Shown here in pieces: positions 15,338-24,700 of a stretch of DNA of 48,405 nucleotides. The DNA is from an uncultured Bacteroidia bacterium. GTDB taxonomy: Bacteria; Bacteroidota; Bacteroidia; Bacteroidales; UBA932. The stretch spans positions 1 through 48,405 of the forward strand of contig CACWOH010000015.1 of the NCBI GenBank assembly GCA_902762435.1, given 5' to 3'. Numbering within the stretch: position 1 is the first letter of the stretch; each line of letters starts with the position of its first letter. A program made the position numbers and the translations under genes. The notes beneath the pieces are model-generated. The model worked only from the letters and a program-made list of their open reading frames with translations, searched no databases and had not been told where the DNA came from.

Positions 15338-16267
15338 ATGACCGGAACGGGAATCAAAGCCGAAGGTGCCTTCGAGGAAATCTGCCGGATGGAAGCTCTG
15401 GCGGAGAGTTTCAAAAACCCGTCAAGCATAGACGGGCAGTCCAGCACGTACGTGCTTCCTTGGTGGAAAAAGATGATCTCCGACACCATCACGCGGTGGA
15501 AGCAGAAATCCTGGCACGCGCAGGATGGGGACCTGGCTCTCGACAGGCATACGGCATCCGAGCGGAAGTCTTTATATGTCCGGGAGCAACGCATCGCCGT
15601 GTACACCGCCCTGTTCGGTCCGTACGACAGTCTGAGGGATCCCCGGTTCCAGCCCGACAATATCGACTATTATGTGCTTACGGACCAGGAGCTCCCGGAA
15701 GGGAGCGTCTGGAGGCGCATCGGCGCTTCCGATGTCATTCCTCCGGACTGTCAGGACGACCCGGTCCTGTGCAACCGCTGGTGCAAGATGCACCCCCATC
15801 TGTTATTCAAGGATTACCCGTACAGCATCTATCTGGATGCCAACATCTGGGTGTTCTCCGACCTTACTCCGCTGACCGCCGGGTTGGATGCCTATCCCGT
15901 CGCGATGTTCCGTCACAAAAAAAGGGATTGCGTGTATGACGAGGTCCAGGCTTGTCTGGATCAGAAGAAAGACAAGGAGGATTCCCTGCAGGCTCACCTG
16001 GAAGTGATCCGCGCGCACGGCATCCCCAGGAACTGGGGGTTGCTGGAGGCGAGCGTGATTGCGAGGAAACACGCCGACCCCCGATGCGTGGAGCTTATGG
16101 AAGCCTGGTGGGAGGCGTTTATCCGGAACTCCAGGAGGGATCAGATCCCGCTGATCGACTGCCTGTGGCTAAAAGGAATCAATCCCGCCGTGATAGGCAC
16201 CCTGGGGGGCAATCTCAGAAGGTGCAGCCTGTTTGTCCAGATGCCCCATACAGATACTTCCCGGTAA
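15338..16267 (+). CDS. TOD1/MUCI70-type glycosyltransferase domain protein (DUF616)
   Basis: A 309-residue protein. After about 85 poorly conserved residues it carries the DUF616-type domain: IAVYTALFGPYDSLRDP, YYVLTDQELPEGSVW, a YSIYLDANIWVFSDL stretch with a DxN in place of the DxD metal site, then MFRHKKRDCVYDEVQACL and GLLEASVIARKH. This family is linked to sugar transfer in polysaccharide or LPS synthesis. It starts on the base after the previous stop. Its 3' end overlaps the UvrA-like gene on the opposite strand by 53 bases. Confidence 0.75.
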   Translation: MTGTGIKAEGAFEEICRMEALAESFKNPSSIDGQSSTYVLPWWKKMISDTITRWKQKSWHAQDGDLALDRHTASERKSLYVREQRIAVYTALFGPYDSLRDPRFQPDNIDYYVLTDQELPEGSVWRRIGASDVIPPDCQDDPVLCNRWCKMHPHLLFKDYPYSIYLDANIWVFSDLTPLTAGLDAYPVAMFRHKKRDCVYDEVQACLDQKKDKEDSLQAHLEVIRAHGIPRNWGLLEASVIARKHADPRCVELMEAWWEAFIRNSRRDQIPLIDCLWLKGINPAVIGTLGGNLRRCSLFVQMPHTDTSR

Positions 16268-18701
16268 CGCTCTCCCGACACAAGGCGATTTCCGCGGGAG
16301 CGCCCGAAGCAACGATCCTTCCCCCCTGCTCTCCCCCGCCAGGCCCCATATCTACGACATAGTCGGCCTGGCGGATGACATCCAGGTCGTGCTCGATGAC
16401 GATGACGGTGGCCCCGTTGTCGATCAGATGCCGGAACACGTTCATCAACACCTTCACATCCAGCGGATGCAGGCCGATGGTGGGTTCGTCAAAGACGAAG
16501 ACAGAATCCCCCTGCCCCCGCCCCATCTCGCTGGCCAGTTTCAGGCGCTGGGCTTCTCCGCCGGAGAGGCTGGGCGTCGCTTCGCCCAGGGTGAGATAGC
16601 CGAGCCCGAGGTCGTGAAGGACCTGCAGCCTGCCGCTTATCAGAGAGAGGTCCCGGCAGGCCTCCAGCGCCTCGTCGACGCTCATGGCCATCAGTTCGGG
16701 CAACGTATGCCCGCCCTTCCGGTGTATTTCCGAAGCCGCCCTCGCATAGCGGGAGCCGTGGCAGTCCGGACACGGGATATCCACGTCGGGAAGGAACTGT
16801 ACGTCCAGGCTGATGCTGCCCGTACCGTCGCAGGTGGGGCAGCGGAGTTTCCCGGTATTATAGGAGAAGTCCCCTGCCTTCCAGCCGCCTGCCCGGGCAT
16901 CCTCGCTGCGGGCAAAGACTTTCCGCAGTTCGTCATGGATATTGGCATAGGTGGCTACCGTCGACCGGACATTGATGCCGATGGGCGTCGCGTCGATCAG
17001 CTTGACCTGACGGATGCCCTCCGCCTCGATGCGGTCGATATGCGAAGGCAGCTTATGACCTTCCAGCTTAGCCTTCAGCCCGGGGACCAGGCTCTCCAGG
17101 ATCATGGTCGTCTTGCCGGAACCGGACACGCCGGTCACGACGGACAGACGTCCCTTGGGGAATGAAACCTCCAGCGGTTTCACGGTATGGATGGCCCCCG
17201 TAGTCATCCGGATAGCGCCAAGGTCAAAAAGATCCGCCCTGCGGGCGGCCGGTTTCAAACGGCTTTTCAAGTAAGGGCCGATCCGGGAAGCCGGGTTCGC
17301 CTCCAGTTGCGATACCGTCCCCTGCGCGATGATGCTTCCGCCCTTCGCACCCGCTTCCGGCCCAAGTTCAATCACCCAGTCCGAATGGGCCAGGACCTGG
17401 GTATCGTGGTCCACCAACACCACCGAATTGCCGTCGGCGACCAGGTCGTCCATCACGCCCGTGAGTCCTTCCAGATTGGAAGGATGCAGGCCGATGGAGG
17501 GTTCGTCCAGCACATAAAGGACGCCGGTCGTACAGTTGCGGACGGCCCGGGCCAGCTGCACCCGCTGGCGCTCACCAGTAGAGAGGGTGGACGCGGCGCG
17601 GTCCAGCGACAGGTAGGACAGGCCCAGATCCACCAGCCTGCGGGCCGTGTCATGGAAAGATTCGCAGATACGCTCCGCCATCGGCCGCATCGGCTCCGGG
17701 AGCGAAACCGGTACGCCTTTGACCCATTCGATGAGTTCGGCGAGCGTCATCTTGCAGGCTTCGGCCAGGTTGATTCCGCGCAGGAGGGGCGCTCTGGCGG
17801 CTTCCGACAGCCGGGTTCCGCCGCATTCCGGGCAGACATCCTCTTTCAGGAACTTCTCTACGCGCTTCATGCCGGCTTCGTCCTTGACCTTGGACAGGGC
17901 GTTTTCCACGCTGTAAACGGCGCTGTAGTAGGTGAAGTCCATCTCGGCGAAACCGTTGGTCTTCTCGTTCTTGTAGATGATGTGACGCTTTTCGGCCGGG
18001 CCGTGATAGACGATTTCCTTTTCCTGCGGCGTGAGGTCTTTGAAGGGGACGTCGGTCCTGACACCCATCTCGCGGGCGATATCCTTCATCAGCGACCACA
18101 TCAGCGAGCCCCACGGGGCGACGGCGCCTTCGTCGATGGTCAGCGATTCGTCCGGAACCAGGGTGGATTCATCCACGGTACGGACGATCCCCGTGCCGCT
18201 GCAGCAGCGGCAGGCGCCTTCGCTGTTGAAAGCCAGCTGTTCGGCGCCGGGCGCATAGACCCGCTCTCCGCAGATCGGGCAGAAAATCGGCTGTTCGGCA
18301 GCCACGTCCAGCGTGGGCTCCAGGTAATGGCCGTTGGGACATCGATGGCTCGCGAGGCGGGAAAACATCAGCCGCAGGCTGTTCAGCAGCTCGGAAAGGG
18401 TCCCGAACGTGCTCCGGATTCCCGGTACGCCGGGGCGCTGATGCAAGGCCAGCGCCGCGGGCACATAACGCACGTCATCTGCCAGGGCACGCGTGGCCTG
18501 GGTCATCCTGCGGCGGGTATACGTGGAAAGGGACTCGAGATAGCGGCGGGACCCTTCCGCATACAGCACCCCCAGGGCCAGGGAAGATTTCCCGGATCCG
18601 GATACCCCGGCAATCCCGACAATCTTTCCGAGCGGGATATCTACGTCAAGATTCTTGAGGTTATGGGCTTTCGCGCCACGTATTTCTATGTTTCGGGGCA
18701 T
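16215..18701 (-). CDS. UvrA2-type excinuclease ABC ATPase
   Basis: An 828-residue protein with two ABC modules. Walker A motifs: GVSGSGKSSLA near residue 34 and GVSGSGKTTM near 520. Signature motifs: LSTGERQRVQLA and LSGGEAQRLKLA. Zinc clusters: CPECGGTRL, and CPTCDGTG with CPDCHGSRY. Full-length UvrA is about 940 residues; the shortfall and layout fit UvrA2/class II proteins, which lack the UvrB-binding region and are tied to DNA-damage or drug tolerance (for example self-resistance to DNA-binding antibiotics). It acts on DNA in the cytoplasm. A -7 element lies upstream. The 3' end overlaps the converging glycosyltransferase gene by 53 bases, so the two transcripts are antisense to each other there. 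Confidence 0.85.
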   Translation of the reverse strand: MPRNIEIRGAKAHNLKNLDVDIPLGKIVGIAGVSGSGKSSLALGVLYAEGSRRYLESLSTYTRRRMTQATRALADDVRYVPAALALHQRPGVPGIRSTFGTLSELLNSLRLMFSRLASHRCPNGHYLEPTLDVAAEQPIFCPICGERVYAPGAEQLAFNSEGACRCCSGTGIVRTVDESTLVPDESLTIDEGAVAPWGSLMWSLMKDIAREMGVRTDVPFKDLTPQEKEIVYHGPAEKRHIIYKNEKTNGFAEMDFTYYSAVYSVENALSKVKDEAGMKRVEKFLKEDVCPECGGTRLSEAARAPLLRGINLAEACKMTLAELIEWVKGVPVSLPEPMRPMAERICESFHDTARRLVDLGLSYLSLDRAASTLSTGERQRVQLARAVRNCTTGVLYVLDEPSIGLHPSNLEGLTGVMDDLVADGNSVVLVDHDTQVLAHSDWVIELGPEAGAKGGSIIAQGTVSQLEANPASRIGPYLKSRLKPAARRADLFDLGAIRMTTGAIHTVKPLEVSFPKGRLSVVTGVSGSGKTTMILESLVPGLKAKLEGHKLPSHIDRIEAEGIRQVKLIDATPIGINVRSTVATYANIHDELRKVFARSEDARAGGWKAGDFSYNTGKLRCPTCDGTGSISLDVQFLPDVDIPCPDCHGSRYARAASEIHRKGGHTLPELMAMSVDEALEACRDLSLISGRLQVLHDLGLGYLTLGEATPSLSGGEAQRLKLASEMGRGQGDSVFVFDEPTIGLHPLDVKVLMNVFRHLIDNGATVIVIEHDLDVIRQADYVVDMGPGGGEQGGRIVASGAPAEIALCRESVTGKYLYGASGQTGCTF

Positions 18702-18728
18702 TTGGTTTCTTAGTCATGTTATTGATTA

Positions 18729-18736
18729 CAAAGGTA
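18729..18736 (-). promoter_or_regulatory. Candidate -7 element (TACCTTTG) for the UvrA2-like gene
   Basis: Perfect TAnnTTTG on the minus strand, 27 bases before the ATG at 18701. No clear -33 element. Confidence 0.45.
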
Positions 18737-18778
18737 CGGATTCTTTGCCATTATGTATAAAGTTTTGGGCGGACCCCA

Positions 18779-18807
18779 TTGTTAATTCAGCGCTATTCGT
18801 ATCTTTG
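18779..18807 (+). promoter_or_regulatory. Candidate promoter for the DUF2490 gene
   Basis: TTG at 18779-18781 and TATCTTTG at 18800-18807, 18 bases apart, followed 20 bases later by the ATG. The layout is close to the Bacteroidota consensus. Confidence 0.5.
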
Positions 18808-18827
18808 CCCCTGTAGTTCAGTAGTGT

Positions 18828-19472
18828 ATGAAAAAAGCATTTGTCACCATCCTGTCCGTCCTCGCGCTGTGTGCCGCACAGGCCTCCGCGCAGAGCACTT
18901 CCGATTTCGGAACCTGGAGCAGCATCCAGCTCATCAAGTCTTTCGGCGCGCCCTACGCCATGGCCCGCCTGGAACATCGTTCCTTCAACCACGTGGGCAG
19001 CACGGAATGCTGGTTCGCCATGGCCGGCGGCGGATACAGTTTCAACAGCTGGTTCAAGGGCGACCTGAGCTATGAGTACTGGAGCATCCCATCCGCGGGG
19101 AACATGGTCCAGCACAAAGCGGTCCTGACCCTTACCGAGACCCTCAAGCGCGAAGGCCTGTCCCTCAGTCTCAGGGAAAAGTACGAGTTGGCATACAACC
19201 CGGGGACAGACTCGTTCAGCAACACCCTCCGGACCCGGATCCGCGGGCAATACAAGGCGTCGGAGAGCATCTTCACGCCCTATCTGGCGTATGAATTGTT
19301 CGGGGGCCTCGACAGCGGGAAATGGGTGCGCTCACTGCATTATGCCGGCACCGAGATCAGCCTCGGAGGCGGCCATTCGCTGGATTTCTATTACCTGTAC
19401 CACCTTTATGACAAAGGCGGCCCGACGGCCGCCTGTCACCTTCTGGGTTTCGGTTACATTTTCGTCTTCTAG
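18828..19472 (+). CDS. DUF2490 family outer-membrane protein
   Basis: A 214-residue protein with a Sec signal peptide (MKKAFVTILSVLALCAAQASA). The mature part is a run of short amphipathic strands rich in Trp, Tyr and Phe (DFGTWSSIQLIKSF, FKGDLSYEYWSIPS, TRIRGQYK) ending in the aromatic GYIFVF, as expected for a small outer-membrane barrel. This is the DUF2490 pattern, a family without an assigned role. Single gene with its own promoter; its stop overlaps the stop of the converging symporter gene by four bases. Confidence 0.8.
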   Translation: MKKAFVTILSVLALCAAQASAQSTSDFGTWSSIQLIKSFGAPYAMARLEHRSFNHVGSTECWFAMAGGGYSFNSWFKGDLSYEYWSIPSAGNMVQHKAVLTLTETLKREGLSLSLREKYELAYNPGTDSFSNTLRTRIRGQYKASESIFTPYLAYELFGGLDSGKWVRSLHYAGTEISLGGGHSLDFYYLYHLYDKGGPTAACHLLGFGYIFVF

Positions 19473-21049
19473 GCTTCCTCAGAGAGGGCGTCCGTAGCAC
19501 GGACCTTGACGGTACTGTCGTAGCAGTCGAACATTCCGTCCACCTCCTCTTTCCGGTTCACCCTGGAAAGAAGGCTTACCACGGGCACGACCACCAGTCC
19601 CAGCAGCATCGCCAGCACGCCGGCGTTGATCGGCGAGGTGAAATACGGGCTGATGAAAGTCTTGCCCGTGAAGGTGCAGTACATGCAGCCGCACATGACG
19701 CCCACGCCCGTGATGAAGGAAGCCCAGACCGATGCCGCCGTGGTGCGCTTCCAATAGAGACCGTACAGGAACGGGGCCAGGAAAGCACCGGCCAGCGCGC
19801 CCCAGGAAATGCCCATCAGCTGGGCGATGAAGGTCACGGAACTCTTGGCCTGGACGATGGCGAGAACGGAAGAAACGACAATGAAGAAGAGCACGAGCAG
19901 GCGGATGCAGAGCAGCTGCCTGCGGTCATCCATACGGGCGCCTTTGCGGAGCTTGGCCAGCGCCGGATCGATGATGTCCAGCGTCAGCGTGGACCCGGAG
20001 GTGAGCACCAGCGAGGACAGGGTGGACATGGAGGCCGACAGGACCAGGATGATCACCACGCCGATCATCATGTCCGGCAGGGTGGCCAGCATGGACGGAA
20101 CGATGCTGTCGTAGACCGGCGTACCGGCCGCCGTATACTCGATGCTCTGGCCGTAAAGCCGGCCGAATCCGCCCAGGAAATAGCATCCTCCCGCCACGAT
20201 GATGGCAAAGAAAGTGGAGATGAACGTACCCTTGCGGATGGCCGCCTCGTTGCGGATGGCGTAGAACTTCCCTACCATCTGCGGCAGGCCCCAGGTGCCC
20301 AGGGAAGTCAGCAGCACGACGCCCAGCAGATAGATGGGCTGGGGCCCCAGGAAAGAAACGAACGCGCCGTTCAGGGCGGGCGCGGACTCGGACGGAATCT
20401 GCGACAGGCTCTCCACCGCAGCGCTGAATCCCCCGTTGCCGTTCAGCACGGACGCGATCACGGCGCAGATACCCACCAGCATGATCAGTCCCTGGATGAA
20501 GTCGTTCACGGCCGTCGCCATATAACCGCCGACCAGCACGTAGATGCCGGTCAGGACGGCCATGCCCAGCACGCACCACACGTAATCCACGTTGAAGGCC
20601 ATGCTGAAAAGCCGCGACAGGCCGTTATAAAGCGAGGCGGTATACGGGATGAGGAAAATGAATACGATGACGGAAGCGGCCACCTTGAGCGCACCGCTGA
20701 AGAAGCGTTTCCCGAAAAAGTCGGGCATCGTGGCGCTCTGGAGATGATGCGTCATGAGGCGCGTCCGACGGCCCAGGATCCGCCAGGCCAGCAACGAGCC
20801 GATGAGGGCGTTGCCGATACCGATCCAGGTGGCGGCAAGTCCGTACTTCCAGCCGAACTGGCCGGCGTATCCGACAAAGATGACCGCCGAGAAATAAGAG
20901 GTGCCGAAAGCGAAAGCCGTGAGCCAGGAGCCGACATTGCGGCCTCCCAGGACGAATCCCTGAACGTCAGATGCGGTCCGGCGGCAATAGACGCCGACCC
21001 CGATCATTACGGCAAAGAACAGGATAAGGAGAATACACTTGACTAACAT
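19469..21049 (-). CDS. Sodium:solute symporter (SSS family)
   Basis: A 526-residue inner-membrane protein with about 13 hydrophobic segments. Family marks include VLGGRNVGSWLTAFAFGTSYFSA near the start (read in two parts), the VLVGGYMATAVNDFIQG segment and TFIAQLMGISWGALAGAFLAP. SSS carriers take up sugars, amino acids or other solutes with sodium; the substrate is unknown. In Bacteroidota, relatives are often beside glycoside hydrolases. It is divergent from an alpha/beta hydrolase gene 37 bases away, and both have a -7 element ending exactly four bases before the ATG. The C-terminus (about 30 residues) is cytoplasmic and acidic. Confidence 0.87.
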   Translation of the reverse strand: MLVKCILLILFFAVMIGVGVYCRRTASDVQGFVLGGRNVGSWLTAFAFGTSYFSAVIFVGYAGQFGWKYGLAATWIGIGNALIGSLLAWRILGRRTRLMTHHLQSATMPDFFGKRFFSGALKVAASVIVFIFLIPYTASLYNGLSRLFSMAFNVDYVWCVLGMAVLTGIYVLVGGYMATAVNDFIQGLIMLVGICAVIASVLNGNGGFSAAVESLSQIPSESAPALNGAFVSFLGPQPIYLLGVVLLTSLGTWGLPQMVGKFYAIRNEAAIRKGTFISTFFAIIVAGGCYFLGGFGRLYGQSIEYTAAGTPVYDSIVPSMLATLPDMMIGVVIILVLSASMSTLSSLVLTSGSTLTLDIIDPALAKLRKGARMDDRRQLLCIRLLVLFFIVVSSVLAIVQAKSSVTFIAQLMGISWGALAGAFLAPFLYGLYWKRTTAASVWASFITGVGVMCGCMYCTFTGKTFISPYFTSPINAGVLAMLLGLVVVPVVSLLSRVNRKEEVDGMFDCYDSTVKVRATDALSEEA

Positions 21050-21053
21050 GTTC

Positions 21054-21061
21054 CAAATGTA
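21054..21061 (-). promoter_or_regulatory. Candidate -7 element (TACATTTG) for the symporter gene
   Basis: Perfect TAnnTTTG on the minus strand, ending 4 bases before the ATG at 21049. Leaderless arrangement. Confidence 0.5.
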
Positions 21062-21074
21062 GTAAAAAAAAGAT

Positions 21075-21082
21075 TAGATTTG
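21075..21082 (+). promoter_or_regulatory. Candidate -7 element (TAGATTTG) for the alpha/beta hydrolase gene
   Basis: Perfect TAnnTTTG ending 4 bases before the ATG at 21087. Only 13 bases separate it from the opposing symporter element, so the two promoters overlap physically. Confidence 0.5.
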
Positions 21083-21086
21083 TGTC

Positions 21087-21776
21087 ATGATAACGGACAT
21101 TGAGCATTATTTCGTGGAAAAAGGCCAGGGGGATCCGCTGATCCTCCTGCACGGCAACGGCGAGGACTGCGGGTATTTCGCAGGGCAGACCGACGCATTC
21201 GCCCGGCACTTTCACGTGTACGCCCCGGACACGCGGGGGCACGGCAAAACGCCCCGGGGAAAGGCCCCTTTCACCATCCGCCAGTTTGCCGATGACCTGC
21301 TGGCCTTCATGGATGCACAAAACATCGGCCGCGCGAACCTGCTCGGGTTCTCCGACGGCGGGAACATCGCCATGGTCTTCGCGATGAAGTACCCCGAACG
21401 GGTGGACCGCCTCATCCTGGACGGCGCCAACCTGGATGCGAAAGGCGTGAAACGCTCCGTCCAGATCCCGATCGAGATCGGCTACCGCTTCGCGCGCCTG
21501 TTTGCCGGCAGGAGCGAGGAAGCGAAACGGCATGCCGAACTGCTCGGGCTGATGGTGAATGACCCGGCTGTAGCGCCGGAGGAACTGGCGAAGATCCGGG
21601 CGAAGACGCTGGTCATCGCCGGCACCCGGGACATGATCAAAGAAGCGCATACCCGGCTCATCGCAGCGCGCATTCCGGACGCACGCCTGGTATTCCTGGA
21701 GGGCGACCACTTCGTCGCAAACAAATGCCCGGATACGTTCAACCGGGCTGTCCTGGACTTTCTGGGGAATCCTTAA
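21087..21776 (+). CDS. Alpha/beta hydrolase
   Basis: A 229-residue cytoplasmic alpha/beta hydrolase. Seen: the oxyanion stretch LILLHGNGEDCGYF, the nucleophile elbow GFSDGGN (Ser in GxSxG), the Asp in VIAGTRDMI and the His in LEGDHFVANK. It lacks a large lid, as in small esterases and BioH- or MhpC-like enzymes. The substrate is unknown. It is divergent from the symporter gene, with promoters back to back, so the hydrolase may act on what the symporter brings in; this is inference from position only. Confidence 0.85.
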   Translation: MITDIEHYFVEKGQGDPLILLHGNGEDCGYFAGQTDAFARHFHVYAPDTRGHGKTPRGKAPFTIRQFADDLLAFMDAQNIGRANLLGFSDGGNIAMVFAMKYPERVDRLILDGANLDAKGVKRSVQIPIEIGYRFARLFAGRSEEAKRHAELLGLMVNDPAVAPEELAKIRAKTLVIAGTRDMIKEAHTRLIAARIPDARLVFLEGDHFVANKCPDTFNRAVLDFLGNP

Positions 21777-21791
21777 AGCAACGCCTTTACT

Positions 21792-24700
21792 TCATCGCGA
21801 AATCTTTTCCAGAACCACCGGGCCCATCAGCCCGGCGGGAGTCAGCGGCATCCCGGCCCGGTAGAACGGCATGTTGGTAAACGTCACTTTCTCCGTTTCG
21901 GACCCGGCATCCCCGATGAGACGGTTGGGCCAGGTGTTCACCACCTTTACCGTAATGGTGTTCCTGCCGGGTAGCAGCGGGCCCGTCCACGTGACCCTGT
22001 AAGGAGCCTTCCACAGGAAACGGACATGTTCTCCGTTCACAAAGACGTCCGCCATCTGGCCTACGGCGCCGAGATCGATGACGAGGCCGTCCGCCTGCTC
22101 CTTTTTCCCGATGGTAAAGGTATTCGTATAGGTAGCGATACCTGAGAAGTACTTCACGGCCGGATCATCGGACTCCGTAAAAGATACAAGTTCCGAAAAG
22201 ACACGGGGCCCCTCGGGTGCGGCCAGCCCGTCGAACGTGACCGTCCACGGACCGTCCGTCGATAGCGTTCCGGTACGGACCGGAAGATCCTCGCCCGCTT
22301 CGGGCATCCCCTTCCGGTCAGACACGACGAAGAGGGCCTGATTGGCCTCCAGGTCCAACGTGTTGCCCTTCAATACTCCACGGAGAATCTCACCGGTCTC
22401 CGGATCATACACCCGCATAGCCCCTTCGGCATCGCGGAGCGTCAGTTGCGCCGACACGGCCGAGTCGCTGAAATTGCGGATCCAATAGATTTCCCGGTCC
22501 CCGTCGTGACGGTGGGCGAATTTCAGTTCTGCCGGTGCCACATAGCGGAAATCCGGTTCCACACCCACTGCCTTCAGGACATTGGCAAGCTGCCCGGTAA
22601 AGACATTCGGACGCCCTGCGCGCCAGATGTCGGCGACCAGCCGGTCGAACTCGGCCGGGTCGTCGGAGCGTCCGGCAGGCCTTTCCGGGGCGTTGCCGCA
22701 GATGACGGCACCGGCACGGGCCAGTGAATCCAGCTTTGCAAGAACTTCCAGGGACATCACGCTGCAATGCTCCCCGAGTACGAGTACCCTGTATGCCATA
22801 CCGGACGGCGTAACAATGGAACCGTCCTTGACCGAGAGCAGATTCTTCAAGCCATACGGATTGATGAAATCAAAGGAATAGCCCTCCGGGATGCCGGGCA
22901 GTTCGTGCCCGTAGATGCCGGTGATGTTCGTGTCTTCGCCATAGTACCAGAGCACGTCGGCAACATACCGGCCCTGCTGGAGCAGATAGCAGCTGCGTGC
23001 CAGGTAATCCGTCCAGTAGCGGGCATAAGGGGCCCAGGTGTCGTGGCGGTTGAACCACTGGCCATATATCATCAGCCCGAGCCCCGGCTTGTGCGCGTCG
23101 GAAGGCTGATGGGCGCTTTCGTGGATCACAAAGCGGGTGATGCCGCTGTAGAGGGCCATGTCAGCCATATACTTCAACGATCCGGGGTAATAGCTCCAGG
23201 CATTGCCGGCCAGTCCGGCGGCCGTAAAGGATTCCGCCGCGGCCAGGTTCTGCCCGTACACATGGGCGACGGATGCCGACTCCCGGATATCGGCAAGCGC
23301 CATTTCCAGGGCGGAACCGCCGCCGGTTCCGGGAATCCAGAAGGCGCTCATGGGCACGTCCGCCGTCATCTTGAGATCCATTCCATCCCCCACGTACACA
23401 CGGCCGTTCTCGTGAGATTCCGTATACCGGCCCTTCATCCCGTATTCCCGGACAATGTCGTTGATCCTGTCATAATTCTCCGCGAAGAGCTCGCCGAGGG
23501 TCTCGCGCCAGTCGAAAAGGAATTTCTCGCTGTCCTCGCTGCTCCGGACAATCTCGCCTGTCAGGACAGGGAGCCAGGGAATCAAATCGTAGCCGCGACG
23601 GGCCTTGAACTCCTCCGCCAGGGTGGGTGTCCAGGTCATCTGCTCCGCCTCGTAGCTGTCCGTAAGGAGATACTGGATGCCACGCTGCCCCACAAGTCCC
23701 CCGGCCGCATCCTTGTACATGTCCAGATATCGGCGGAAATAATCCATCCAGGCAGCCCGGTCCAGTTTATCGACCTCCAGGCCCGTGGCTTCCGGCGGGG
23801 CCGGATGGTTCTGTTTGCCTGTCAAGGAGGCACCGAACCGGTAGATGCGCCAGCGCCCGGCCGGGACCTGCCAGGTCAGGATGCCGTCCAGGACCCGGGA
23901 GGAGAGGTCAATGGTCTCGGGTACCGGAGCGTCGGTCACCGGCGTAGGATAATCCGCCAGGTCATGCGGAGCGGCAAAGCCCGCCTTCTCTTCGGCGTGG
24001 TTCACCTTGATTACGGTGTGAAGCACCCATTCGAGGACCGGGGTGCTCTCGGGTACGGCGCCCCCGAAACCCAGGGCTGCGTATTGCTGATTTCCCAGTG
24101 GATTGGCAACCTGCAGGCGGAAGAAACGGGCGGTCGTCTCGGGGATGTCGATCGTCTGCTGAACCACGGCACCTGAAGGAATCCGGCAGACTTCCCGCCA
24201 GACAATCCCGTCGTCACTGCACTCGAGCCAGTTATGATAGGTCGGAGGCAGGGCCGCCCACTGGCCCCGGACGTCACCGCCCGCCAGGGTCATCGCACGG
24301 ACAGTCACAGTTTCCGGGAAAGTGTATTGGATCCAGGAATGCGTTCCGGAAGGATTCTTCGGAAGGGCAGCACCGCTCGCCAGGTCGCCGTCGGAAAGCA
24401 TTTCCACTGTGAACACTCCTCCGCTGGAACTGACCGCTGCCCCCAGATCCGTCAAGGACCTCTCCGCATCCGGAAGACGGACGGCCACGACGGCCACATC
24501 CCGGCACCAGGGAGCGATGTCCGCCCCGGTCTCACCGGAAGGGGCGTTCTGGAACTTGCCGACCGTCCTGAAAAGATCGGGAAGGACGATGGATTGCGGT
24601 TTTTTCGCCCTGGGGTTCCCGGCAACTTCCACCGTCCGCCAGGTAAGCTTTTTCATCGCGTTCTCCGGCTTCACCCAGGGCCCGCCGGTGGAGCTCCAGC

